DNA from: Elusimicrobia bacterium HGW-Elusimicrobia-2
Lineage (GTDB): Bacteria; CG03
Assembly: GCA_002841685.1 (NCBI GenBank)
Contig: PHAM01000001.1
Span: 18,036 to 82,035 of the forward strand
Length of the DNA stretch: 64,000 nt
Reading direction: 5' to 3'
The translations under genes were made by a program, and so were the position numbers. Shown piece by piece: positions 1-9,100 of this stretch (within the stretch, counting starts at the first letter, position 1; every line of letters starts with the position of its first letter). The notes under the pieces were generated by a model, which searched no databases, was not told where the DNA came from, and was given only the letters and a program-made list of their open reading frames with translations.

Positions 1-235
1 CGCTCAGATCAAGACTCAGTGAGGTGTCAAGAGGATTTTTAAGAAACTCCATTTTTGAGGGAATTATCATGAGCATGGAAGAACTCTCATATATTTTCGG
101 CTGAATGAGAGCGAAAACAAGTCCCGCTATAAAAAACGCCGCTGTGCAAAAAGCTATAATGCTGCGCTTCTCCCACAGCGTCATAAACATCCGTCCCAGA
201 TCTATCTCATCATCCATTCTGTCATCCTGTGTCAT
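1..235 (-). CDS. Wzz-like polysaccharide chain-length determinant, N-terminal part (cut by window edge)
   Basis: The reading frame starts at an ATG (233-235) and stays open to base 1, so 78 residues are visible. It begins MTQDDRMDDEIDLGRMF, followed by a hydrophobic segment at about residues 26-45 (SIIAFCTAAFFIAGLVFALI) and then QPKIYESSSMLMI. A short cytoplasmic head, one membrane helix, then P-x-Y-x-(A/S)-(S/E)-(A/S) is the usual start of Wzz/GNVR inner-membrane proteins that set the length of exported polysaccharides. It lies 39 bp downstream of the DegT aminotransferase and is probably the next gene of the same operon. The C-terminal coiled coil and second helix, or a fused tyrosine kinase, would lie outside the window. 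Confidence 0.72.
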   Translation of the reverse strand, partial: MTQDDRMDDEIDLGRMFMTLWEKRSIIAFCTAAFFIAGLVFALIQPKIYESSSMLMIIPSKMEFLKNPLDTSLSLDLS

Positions 236-274
236 TTTACTATCTCCTTAATATTGATTTAATCAAAAAATTTC

Positions 275-1390
275 CTAAACCCCAAAATATTTTTTAATCT
301 CGCCGCATATAAACTCTATCTTTTCCGCTTCAAGCTCCGGATACATGGGGAGGCTTATAATTTCGTCCTGGGTCTTTTCCGAAACCGGATAATCCCCTTT
401 CTTATACCCCATATCGGCGCAAATGGGCTGCAAATGCAGAGAAAGCGGATAATAAATATTATTACCGACGCCCTTTTCCGTAAGATATTTTTTCAGGCCG
501 TCCCTTGTCTCCCGTCCGGGAAAAATACGGAGAGCGTAATAATTCATGGAGTGCCTGTACCCGTCAGGGATGAACGGCACCTCAACCTCTTTGACCTCTT
601 TAAGGCCTTCGGCATATCCGGCGGCGTTTTGAATTCGCTTCTCTATCCACTCGTCTATGTGATTCATTTTCACATTCACAATGGCGGCCTGCAGCGTGTC
701 CAGGCGGCTGTTGAAACCGTGGAGACGGTAATCATAATCAGCGGAAAATCCGTGCATTCGCAGAAGTTTTATTTTTTCGGCGTATCCCCCGTCGTTCGTG
801 ACTATCATTCCCCCGTCGCCGTAACATCCGAGATTTTTGGCGGGGAAGAAACTGAAACAGCCGAAATCGCCGAAACTGCCCGTCACTTTGCCGTCTATGG
901 CGGCGCCGAAAGACTGTGCGCAGTCCTCTATCACTTTCAGATCATGTTTTTTTGCTATTCCCATTATGGCCGGCATATCACAGGGAAGGCCGTAAAGATG
1001 AACGGGCATCAGCGCTTTTGTCCGGGATGTGATCTTTGACTCAATAGAGGCCGGATCCATGTTATAAGTTTTCGGGTCAATATCGGCGAAGACCGGTTTA
1101 GCGCCGGCTCTTATAACGGCCTCAATGGTCGCTATGAATGTGAAAGGCGTGGTAATGACCTCATCGCCCTCCCCGATTCCCGCGGCTACGACGGAAAGAA
1201 CAAGAGCGTCCGTTCCGGAAGCCACGCCCACACCGTAACGCGCCGCGCAAGAAGATGCTATCCTTTCCTCAAGCTCAACCACTTCCGGCCCGAGAATATA
1301 CTTCCCTTCTCTCAGTACCTTATCCACAGCCCTCGCTATTTCATCTTTTATTTCATTGTACTGTCCGAGCAAATCCGTTATCGGTATCAT
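275..1390 (-). CDS. DegT/DnrJ/EryC1/StrS-family sugar aminotransferase
   Basis: A 371-residue PLP-dependent aminotransferase that would transfer an amino group to a nucleotide-linked keto-sugar. The fold is complete: SGTDAL at 59-64 (phosphate binding), TPFTFIAT at 81-88, EDCAQSFGA at 155-163, and the cofactor lysine in FFPAKNLG (Lys185). Length matches the family. The start ATG overlaps the stop of the upstream UDP-xylose synthase gene (ATGA). The two genes after UDP-glucose dehydrogenase suggest the substrate may be a 4-keto sugar made from UDP-glucuronate or UDP-xylose, but that is inference. The exact sugar cannot be read from the sequence. Confidence 0.9.
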   Translation of the reverse strand: MIPITDLLGQYNEIKDEIARAVDKVLREGKYILGPEVVELEERIASSCAARYGVGVASGTDALVLSVVAAGIGEGDEVITTPFTFIATIEAVIRAGAKPVFADIDPKTYNMDPASIESKITSRTKALMPVHLYGLPCDMPAIMGIAKKHDLKVIEDCAQSFGAAIDGKVTGSFGDFGCFSFFPAKNLGCYGDGGMIVTNDGGYAEKIKLLRMHGFSADYDYRLHGFNSRLDTLQAAIVNVKMNHIDEWIEKRIQNAAGYAEGLKEVKEVEVPFIPDGYRHSMNYYALRIFPGRETRDGLKKYLTEKGVGNNIYYPLSLHLQPICADMGYKKGDYPVSEKTQDEIISLPMYPELEAEKIEFICGEIKKYFGV

Positions 1391-2337
1391 CTCACACCCC
1401 CGGATCTCAAATTCAGTGATTTAAAATATTCGACGGCGCTCCGCAAGCCATCTTTTAGAGGCACTTTCGGAGACCAGCCCAGTATTTTTTTAGCCCGGCT
1501 GATATCGGGGCACCTGACCTTCGGGTCGTCGGCAGGCAATTTGCCGAACACTATTTTGCTGGAGCTGCCAGTTATGTTTATGATCGTCTCTGCGAAATCC
1601 CGGATTTTTTTCTCGTCCGGATTGCCTATATTCACGGGATCGTTTTCGGCACTTTTGAAAAGACGGTAAATACCCTCCACCATGTCGTCTATGTAACAGA
1701 AACTCCTCGTCTGCGAACCATCGCCGAAAACGGTCAGGGGCTTGCCTTCAAGCGCCTGGTTTATCAGCTCGGGCACAACCCTGCCGTCATGAGCCCTCAT
1801 TCTCGGGCCGTAAGTGTTGAAAATCCTGATTATCCTGCTGTCAACGCCGTGGGAATAATGATAGGCCATGGTCATGGCCTCCGCAAACCTTTTTGATTCG
1901 TCATAAACACCCCTGGGGCCCACGCAGTTGACATTGCCCCAGTATTCCTCTTTCTGCGGATTGACAAGAGGATCGCCATAAACCTCCGAGGTGGAAGCCA
2001 TGAGAAAAACAGCCTTTTTGGCTTTCGCGAATCCCAGCGCCTTGTGCGTGCCGATCGACCCGACCTTCAAAGTCTGTATCGGGAATTTAAGATAATCCAC
2101 GGGAGAGGCGCAGGAGGCCAGATGCAGTATACCGTCCACCGCGCCGTCAACATAAATATAATTCGTCACGTCATATTCCATGAAAGAAAATTTTTGATTT
2201 GAGAACAGATGTTTTATGTTCTCCATGGATCCCGTGATGAGATTATCCATGCAGATAATTTCAGCGCCTTCCTTCAGAAACCTGTCGCACAGATGCGAGC
2301 CTATAAAGCCCGCGCCGCCGGTGATAACAATCCTCAT
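1387..2337 (-). CDS. uxs: UDP-glucuronate decarboxylase (UDP-xylose synthase)
   Basis: A 316-residue extended short-chain dehydrogenase that oxidises and decarboxylates UDP-glucuronate to UDP-xylose. It has the NAD-binding [10 protein letters not shown] near residues 7-16, the STSEVYGDP block at 115-123, catalytic Tyr145 and Lys149 in YDESK, and the UXS-type [10 protein letters not shown] and DGSQTRSF segments. Overall similarity to bacterial and animal UXS is strong throughout. It overlaps ugd (upstream) and degT (downstream) by 4 bp each, so substrate production and use are translationally linked: Ugd makes UDP-glucuronate for this enzyme. Confidence 0.88.
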   Translation of the reverse strand: MRIVITGGAGFIGSHLCDRFLKEGAEIICMDNLITGSMENIKHLFSNQKFSFMEYDVTNYIYVDGAVDGILHLASCASPVDYLKFPIQTLKVGSIGTHKALGFAKAKKAVFLMASTSEVYGDPLVNPQKEEYWGNVNCVGPRGVYDESKRFAEAMTMAYHYSHGVDSRIIRIFNTYGPRMRAHDGRVVPELINQALEGKPLTVFGDGSQTRSFCYIDDMVEGIYRLFKSAENDPVNIGNPDEKKIRDFAETIINITGSSSKIVFGKLPADDPKVRCPDISRAKKILGWSPKVPLKDGLRSAVEYFKSLNLRSGGVR

Positions 2338-3659
2338 ACTCTTCCCACTCCCCTGTAAAGAAATCCCAGTTTTTTCATTTTTGCGGGATCATAAAGATTC
2401 CTGCCGTCTATCAGAGCCGGCACCCTCATCAGCGATTTTACCTTTTTCATATCAGCTTTGGAAAACTCTTCCCATTCCGTCAGCAGCATGAGAGCGTCCG
2501 CTCCTTTGACGGCAGTCATGGCCTGAGCGTATTTGAGATTTTTCTCTTTCCCCAATATTTTTTTAAAACCGTCCATGGCGACAGGGTCATAAACACAGAC
2601 CTGCGCGTTGAATTTAAGAAGTTCCCTGACGATATCTATGGCAGGGGCGTTGCGCAGATCATCCGTGTCCGGTTTGAAGGCGAGTCCCCAAACGGCGATC
2701 TTTTTCCCCTCTATGTTCCACACGATATCCTTGAGTTTGTCTATCACTGTCATACGCTGGCTCTCATTTATTCCGTAGACCTCTTTGAGCAGCTTGAAGT
2801 CTATACCCTCCTCGTGAGCCATATGGATGAAAGCCAGCACGTCTTTAGGAAAACACGAGCCCCCGAAACCTATCCCCGCGTCGAGAAAACGCCCGCCGAT
2901 TCTTTTGTCGAGCCCCATGGCGAGAGAAATATCCTTTATGTCAGCGCCCACCCTTTCGGCTATATTCGCCACGGCGTTTATGAAAGATATCTTTGTTGCG
3001 AGAAAAGAGTTGGACGCGTGTTTTATCAATTCCGAAGTTTCCGTGTTTGTCACTATCAGCGGCGCCTTAACCGGAGCGTAGATCCTGTGCATGAGCTCCT
3101 CGGCTTTTTTGCTCTCAACGCCTATGACGATCCTGTCGGGCTTGAGAAAATCGCCTATGGCTTTCCCTTCCCTCAGAAACTCGGGATTGGATACAACGTC
3201 AAACGGAAGGTTTTTCTTATTGTATATTTTGACCGTCTGTTTTATTTTCTGACCGGTTGATGCGGGAACCGTGGATTTCTCAACAATAACTTTGTAACCG
3301 TTCATTGAGAGCGCCACCTCTCTGGAGACAGCCTCCACATACTGGAGATCGCATGAGCCGTCAGGGCGCGGAGGGGTGTTGACCGCTATGAAAATAGCAT
3401 CCGATACAGGCACCGCTTTTTTCACGGAATCCGAGAATTTGAGCCGGCCGTTTTTCATGTTCTTCTTCAAGAGCTTATCAAGGCCGGGTTCATAGATGGG
3501 CATCAAACCTTTTTTCAGTTTCTTGATTTTCTCCTTATTGTTATCAACGCAGATGACACTGTGACCAATTTCGGCGAAACATATGCCGCTCACAAGGCCA
3601 ACATAACCTGAACCGACAATGGCTATTCTCACACCCTTGGATGATCCTTTCTTTTTCAT
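2334..3659 (-). CDS. ugd: UDP-glucose 6-dehydrogenase
   Basis: A 441-residue UDP-glucose/GDP-mannose dehydrogenase that oxidises UDP-glucose twice to UDP-glucuronate using NAD. The N-terminal Rossmann motif is [10 protein letters not shown] (17-26), the central helix domain has the usual NPEFLREG (158-165), and the catalytic cysteine is Cys269 in [10 protein letters not shown]. The C-terminal UDP-binding domain (from about 330) includes [13 protein letters not shown]. Length is normal. It overlaps trpC upstream and uxs downstream by 4 bp. A short basic N-terminus ([10 protein letters not shown]) precedes the first strand; no alternative start is needed. Confidence 0.95.
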   Translation of the reverse strand: MKKKGSSKGVRIAIVGSGYVGLVSGICFAEIGHSVICVDNNKEKIKKLKKGLMPIYEPGLDKLLKKNMKNGRLKFSDSVKKAVPVSDAIFIAVNTPPRPDGSCDLQYVEAVSREVALSMNGYKVIVEKSTVPASTGQKIKQTVKIYNKKNLPFDVVSNPEFLREGKAIGDFLKPDRIVIGVESKKAEELMHRIYAPVKAPLIVTNTETSELIKHASNSFLATKISFINAVANIAERVGADIKDISLAMGLDKRIGGRFLDAGIGFGGSCFPKDVLAFIHMAHEEGIDFKLLKEVYGINESQRMTVIDKLKDIVWNIEGKKIAVWGLAFKPDTDDLRNAPAIDIVRELLKFNAQVCVYDPVAMDGFKKILGKEKNLKYAQAMTAVKGADALMLLTEWEEFSKADMKKVKSLMRVPALIDGRNLYDPAKMKKLGFLYRGVGRV

Positions 3660-4432
3660 TTTGCTGTCAAGCTCCTTATAAATTTTCTCTTATCACGGCT
3701 TTTCAGGATGGCCGTGCCGACGAGAAAAGAATTAAATCCCACTTTCACCGCCGCGTCTATGTCCCTCCTGCCCGTCACACCGCTTTCACACACAAGCGTT
3801 TCCGTTTTTACGTTACCTGCAAGAGCGGCAGCTTTCGCGAAACTGATCTCGCCGCTTTTCAGGTCCCTCGTGTTTATACCCAGCACCGGTATTCTCATAC
3901 CTTTTATCTTCTCCCTGTCCCGCTCACAGTAAAGCTCAACGAGGGGCGTCATTCCAAGCCGCCGGCTTAAATCAAACAAATTTCTTAACAAATCTTTATC
4001 CAGAATCCTGGCGATCAGAAGCAGCGCGTCGGCGCCGTAATATCTGGATTCATAAACCTGATATTCCGAAAAAATAAAATCCTTTCTCAACACAGGAAGA
4101 GGACATATCTTCTTCACCTTTCCTATCATATCCTGATTCCCGCCGAAAAACCTGTTCTCCGTCAGCACAGAAACGGCGTCAGCTCCGGATGAGGCATACA
4201 TTTCGGCCAATTTCTCCAGGTCAAAACGCCTGACGATCACGCCCTCCGACGGCGATGACCTTTTTATCTCGGCGATCAGCGAATAGGGCCGGCTCCTGAG
4301 GGCTCCGGCAAAATCCCTCGTTTTCGCGGCTCGTCTGATCAGCGATTTCATGCGGCTGAGCGGAAGCCGTTTCATGTCTTCGCCCACATCCATCTTCCGC
4401 TGTCTTACAATCTCAGTTAAAATATCGCTCAT
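3656..4432 (-). CDS. trpC: indole-3-glycerol-phosphate synthase
   Basis: A 258-residue TIM-barrel enzyme of tryptophan synthesis that closes the indole ring of CdRP. Visible signatures are AEIKRSSPSEG (catalytic Lys57), VLRKDFIFSEYQV with the second catalytic lysine near residue 114, GINTRDLKS, and CESGVTGRRDI. It is single-domain, not fused to TrpF. It is the first gene of the minus-strand run leading into ugd-uxs-degT and overlaps ugd by 4 bp. No other trp gene is present in the window, so its placement at the head of a polysaccharide operon is unusual. The product assignment is firm. Confidence 0.94.
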   Translation of the reverse strand: MSDILTEIVRQRKMDVGEDMKRLPLSRMKSLIRRAAKTRDFAGALRSRPYSLIAEIKRSSPSEGVIVRRFDLEKLAEMYASSGADAVSVLTENRFFGGNQDMIGKVKKICPLPVLRKDFIFSEYQVYESRYYGADALLLIARILDKDLLRNLFDLSRRLGMTPLVELYCERDREKIKGMRIPVLGINTRDLKSGEISFAKAAALAGNVKTETLVCESGVTGRRDIDAAVKVGFNSFLVGTAILKSRDKRKFIRSLTAK

Positions 4433-4454
4433 AATTCAGTCCAAATAGTATTAA

Positions 4455-4525
4455 ATCAGCGCTGATTCGGCAAGCGCAAAGCTGCCACTTTGGGCAAACG
4501 ATAGCGAGTGTAGTGTAGCTTTGCG
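4455..4525. repeat. palindromic element in the trpC/Nudix divergent intergenic region
   Basis: The 143-bp gap between trpC and the Nudix gene holds a perfect 12-bp palindrome ATCAGCGCTGAT (4455-4466). It also holds 9-bp inverted arms CGCAAAGCT (4475-4483) and AGCTTTGCG (4517-4525). The loop contains an AGCGAG motif also found at the apices of other palindromic repeats in this window. It could be a REP-like element or an operator between two divergent genes. Only two arms are certain. Confidence 0.5.
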
Positions 4526-4541
4526 TGGCCGCTCTCTGTGA

Positions 4542-4570
4542 TTGCGCGAATTATGACCATTTGATAATAT
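4542..4570 (+). promoter_or_regulatory. possible promoter of the Nudix gene
   Basis: TTGCGC (4542-4547) lies 17 bp before TAATAT (4565-4570). A transcript from it would begin at or just before the ATG at 4576, so the message may be nearly leaderless. This fits the absence of a Shine-Dalgarno sequence before that ATG. Both boxes are weak matches and the call is tentative. Confidence 0.3.
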
Positions 4571-4575
4571 TAAAA

Positions 4576-5121
4576 ATGCTGAAAAAAGAAATACTCGTCA
4601 AAAAAAACAGGATACATAGAGGGAAAGCTATTGATTTTTTGGCCGACACCGTCCGTGTGCAGAATGGCAAAACAGCAGTCAGGGAATACACTGACCATCC
4701 GGGGGCGGCCGGCGCCCTGCCTGTTCTTCCCGGGAACAGAGTGGTCCTTGTACGCCAGTACCGTTATCCGGTGGGAAAATTCACCATTGAAATACCGGCA
4801 GGCAAACTTTCACGCGGTGAAAAACCGCTGGCTTGTATAAAAAGGGAACTGAAAGAAGAGGCCGGCTTGGCCGCAGGCAAATTCATACTGCTTTCCAAAT
4901 ACCAGCCGAGCGCCGCTTTTTCAACCGAAACGATACATGTTTACGCCGCCTTAAACCTTAAACACACCGGGGCCAAACCCGACGATGATGAATTTATAGA
5001 AAAAATAGAATTCGACCTGGATGAAGCTGTTCAAATGGTGCGGAAAAAGAAAATAGGCGACTCCAAAACTATCATTGCTCTTCTTTTGTGGAAGGATTTT
5101 CTAAACGGTCGAGAATCTTAG
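4576..5121 (+). CDS. Nudix hydrolase, ADP-ribose pyrophosphatase-like
   Basis: A protein of about 181 residues that should hydrolyse ADP-ribose or another nucleoside diphosphate sugar to AMP and a sugar phosphate. The Nudix box is complete at about residues 76-98 (G-x5-E-x7-REL-x-EE-x-GL, reading from GKLSRGE to RELKEEAGL). It is preceded by VVLVRQYRYPVGKFTIEIPAG, typical of the ADPRase (NudF-like) group. I chose the ATG at 4576; a GTG at 4525 would add 17 residues that look non-coding and run into a palindrome. It is transcribed towards the PorV-like gene and the two overlap tail to tail by 50 bp. Confidence 0.88.
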   Translation: MLKKEILVKKNRIHRGKAIDFLADTVRVQNGKTAVREYTDHPGAAGALPVLPGNRVVLVRQYRYPVGKFTIEIPAGKLSRGEKPLACIKRELKEEAGLAAGKFILLSKYQPSAAFSTETIHVYAALNLKHTGAKPDDDEFIEKIEFDLDEAVQMVRKKKIGDSKTIIALLLWKDFLNGRES

Positions 5122-6190
5122 CTATTTTAGACGCCAAAACCTTAGCCTTTCTATAATCCGGGTCAAGAATAAGGACTTCATTGAGTTTCTGCTGTGATTT
5201 TTCATAAAAGCCCTGCCTGAAGAAAGACCTTGCCTCACGATAGAGACGGGTTTTTAATGTGGAATATCCCAGTCGCGCCGCGAGGGAAAAAGAATGTACA
5301 GCATCCCCTATTTCCACCGAGGTAAAACCGTAGTCAAATGAGAATCTGTCATATTTAAGCCCGACGCCCGCGCTGAAACCCATAATTGAATCTATTGTGT
5401 TCATACCCGACCGGAATCTCAAAACTTCTCCCACCGGAATCTCTATACCGAAGGACTGGAAAGCCTCACCTTCCGACGGGAATGTCCCGGCAAAAGACAG
5501 GATGCTTCCCAGAAAACGTAAGTTTGCGCCAGCCCTCATAATAGACGGGATTGTCTGGGGTGATGAGCCGCCGCCGAGCTCCATTTTACCCATAGGCAGA
5601 AAATAAGAGAAACCCGTGTTCAGAAGCCCAAAGCTGTATTCCGCGCCGTAATGCAAAGCCGCGGCGCTCCCCTCATGTTCAGCCGATAAACGCTGACTCA
5701 GAGTGACAAAACTCAAGCCGGATGAAAATGCATCCGCGCGGTAACCAGCGCCGAGGGCAAAGAAAGAATCGCCGGCCGTAACGGCACCCATCGGCGTATC
5801 AAGAGCGCTGTAGGCGTCAATGCTGCCGTAATCCGAACTGAGAGAACAAAATCCCGCGGTGAAAGCGGCATTAAGCGGAAGATAGGCGCTGACACCGCGC
5901 AAAGATATATCCTCCCACCAGAAAACCGTACCCGCCGACACCTCAGGCCTCGTAGCCCGCGCGGCGTGAGCGGGATTGATCAGGAAAGAGCCCGACCCCG
6001 CGAGAGAGGCGTTCGCGCCGCCGAGAGACACGCTCAAGGGATCCGCCGGCACAAAGAGCATCTGCAGAAAAGAGGTTTCCGTCGCGCCCGGCGGCATTGT
6101 CAATAAAACCGACAGCAGCAGCGCAACGCCGGCGCGGACAAGAGTCGTGTATTTACAGCGCGGCAGGTTTCTGAGAAATTTCAGTTTCAT
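5072..6190 (-). CDS. PorV/PorQ (UPF0164)-family outer-membrane protein
   Basis: 372 residues with an N-terminal hydrophobic export signal (about 17-40). Next comes the family start DPLSVSLGGANASLAGSG...LINPAHAA, then many short amphipathic strands with aromatic residues, as expected for an outer-membrane beta-barrel. The last 45 residues are helical and TPR-like (FFRQGFYEKSQQKLNEVLILDPDY). PorV proteins of the type IX system shuttle cargo that carries a C-terminal sorting tail. The gene overlaps by 4 bp the upstream giant protein, which has such a tail, so a cargo/shuttle pair is a reasonable inference. The specific subfamily (PorV versus PorQ) is not decided. Confidence 0.75.
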   Translation of the reverse strand: MKLKFLRNLPRCKYTTLVRAGVALLLSVLLTMPPGATETSFLQMLFVPADPLSVSLGGANASLAGSGSFLINPAHAARATRPEVSAGTVFWWEDISLRGVSAYLPLNAAFTAGFCSLSSDYGSIDAYSALDTPMGAVTAGDSFFALGAGYRADAFSSGLSFVTLSQRLSAEHEGSAAALHYGAEYSFGLLNTGFSYFLPMGKMELGGGSSPQTIPSIMRAGANLRFLGSILSFAGTFPSEGEAFQSFGIEIPVGEVLRFRSGMNTIDSIMGFSAGVGLKYDRFSFDYGFTSVEIGDAVHSFSLAARLGYSTLKTRLYREARSFFRQGFYEKSQQKLNEVLILDPDYRKAKVLASKIAKILDRLENPSTKEEQ

Positions 6191-9100
6191 TGTATGATCA
6201 CCAGCTTCCCTCTCTTCTCATTCTCGCCCGATTTTATTCTGTAAATATAAACCCCCGACGGAAGTTTGACATCCGTCCAGCCCGTAAAAAGCCCGGGGGG
6301 TGAGGCCGTAGCGTCCGTATAGCTGAATTCCTTGAGGAGCCGGCCCATAATATCGTATATTTCTATTTTAGCGTCACTGCCCGAAGGAAAAGAAAAGATT
6401 ATACCATTGCCTATGTCTTCGCTCTTTTTATAGGGCACCGGATATGGATGAGCGTCTTCTATGCTGAAAAGCGGCCCGCCCATCAGGGCATAAGTTGAAA
6501 AATGCCATAGATCCGCCTGGACTTTTTTCTGCGATTTAACGAGCCGGGAACTGGGCAGCTTTATCCAGGAAGTCGTATCCGAGAGCCAGTAGATGGCCAG
6601 GGATTCCACTCTGACGGGAGGCGATAAACCGTCCACAAAACCGTCGGAGCCGCTGTCCTCATAAGAGAAAGATAATGTGACGCTGCCCGCGAAAGTTGTT
6701 GAAATAACATTATCAAAATCATCGTAAAGGCCCAGCGTCACGACACCGCCGATGATCCTGCTGTGCGACGGCGCGCCCATGGCGCTTTCGCGCGCGAAGG
6801 CGGCGTTTATTTTTTCGTTCTCATCATCAAGGAGCATCTCTATCCTCCCGGAACCGAAAAGAACCCCATCAGGCACTGTGATAGCGGCAGGACCGGTGGA
6901 CAGCGTAAATCCTGACGAAAGATCAAATAGCGTCTCAAACTCAAAGGAAAAAACAGAGGGCAAATAATTCAAAGACATGTCGCGAATGCCTGTTGTCACC
7001 GTCACTCTATAACCGCAACCATATTCCAGAAGGGAATGAGGCAAGACGGTCACTACACAGGCCGAAGAAATATAATTGACATCCGAAAGAACATTTTCGG
7101 AAACGGCAATACCCTCATGGTTTTTGATTTTTGTCAGATAAACATTCGCGTTCGTCACCGAGTCGGAATGAAGAGATTCGCTGAAATGTATCCACATATC
7201 AGCGTCAACGTCTGATTTCAAGAGGGTATCCGGCGCGTAATCAATAACCCACGGGGCGCTGGTCTCCCGCGTCAGGGGGACAGAGAGGGCGTTTTCCCTG
7301 CTTATGCTCTCGAGCCAGTTGCCGGAGTAATCATAACCCAATTCGCCGCAGGCCAGATAAAGTGTGGTAATGCCGAGATTTAAAAGCTCTACATGCTTAT
7401 CTTCGGAGGGATAAAACCAGAAAATATTCGCGGAGGCGCTGCTGATGGTTATTCCGTCTTCAAACGTCACCTTTGTTTCAGGGCCGGTGCTGGAAGTGTA
7501 GACAGATAAAAGCGTACCGATATCTTCCGCCCAGCCCGATATCTCATCGTTGAACTGCAGCCGGAAACCCGATAATTTTGCCGGATCACTCTCATTCTGA
7601 GCGTAAAACTGATTTTCCGGATAGGGTGGGTTAGTGTCTTTGATCCAGACAATTTCCATGCTTGTTTCATCCGGCGTGTTGCCCGCGGAATCTTTAATTG
7701 AAGCGGATGTCAAATGAATATACAAACTCTCCGCGTCCCTGCCCCAAAAAGCTATCTGACGCCATTTTTCAAGCGACAGATTAAAATATAGAGTTGATGA
7801 AGATGATGCCTCGTCATATTCCGTCTCTTCAAGACTTATCCTCGGTGAAGACCCGTCAGGAAAAAGCGGCGATGTCGATATGAAAATATTTTCATAGGAA
7901 ATAACATCGGGTCTTTTATTGCAAAAAATGATCAGTTCCGCGGAATTTACAGGGGAATAGGATTCCTCTCCGTGGCTGTAGCTGGCGCTCCCAGTAACCG
8001 GTTTCAGGTTATCCACGGTAAAAGGGTTTGATACGGCCGCTGAAAACTGTGTCACACCGTATACATCTTTTACGAGAGTTCTCAAAAAAACGCTTTCATA
8101 TAAGGCGCCCGGAAGATCCTCCGCGCTTTTCCACACCACATCCAGTGCGACGCGGGTGCCGGAAGACATAATGAGCGGTTCTTGCGCTGTGCCTATCTGA
8201 AAATAATCGGAATTATCCACTTCCGGCGGGGCAAGAGGATGGAACGCGCCGTCAAAATAAAAAGCTGTCACGGCCGTAGATAATGTAACAGCGTGCCATG
8301 GCGCCCCTGCGGCGGAGCCGCTTGTGGAATAACTCACATTGACAAAAGAATCAAAATCATCCGGATGCGAACAAAAAATTCGCGCAGATATCCTTCCGTC
8401 GCCGGAAGATGACTGCGCGGGCACATTCTCCATCCATGACGAAGGCCCGTCTCCGGTTATAACGCTTATTTCCTCGTCCGGCCAGAAGGTATTCCCTAAA
8501 GAATCATAAACACAGAGCCTGAAATAATATCTGGTGCCAGCCGAGAGATCACCCACATTGGCGATACGCGTGGTGATCGACCCCAGCACCGTCTGCTGTA
8601 CCGGCCCCCACGAGAGACAATATTCATCCACACCCGGAGAAGTGCTGTAATAGATCACATATTTCAAAAAATTATGCTCTATCACAGAGATAGATGTGTC
8701 ATCATCATTGAGATTCCATTGAAGCTGTACATGGGAGGAGTCGTGCCCCCTGTGCCTGAAACGCGTTATTCCCGAAGGCTCCAGCGTGTCCAGCATAAAA
8801 GACGACGAATAAAGCCGGGAGGATTCGTCAATGCCGTCAGAAATAATAAATGTCACTTTAACATTGTTATAATAAACCTGCCCGATATCGTTCAACGCGT
8901 TAAAGACAAAATCCTGAAGAGAGCCTGTCGAGCAAAAACACAAAGGATCGGAGAAAGCGCTGTCTGCTGTATTAGATGAGATTCCTATCATCGCCCCGTC
9001 AAAATTCTTTAAAAAAAGGCCATCATATGACCACGAATCGTTATTCGCGTCAAAGCCCCTGTAAAGAAAATCCACATTCCCGCTGCCGTCACTTCTCTGC

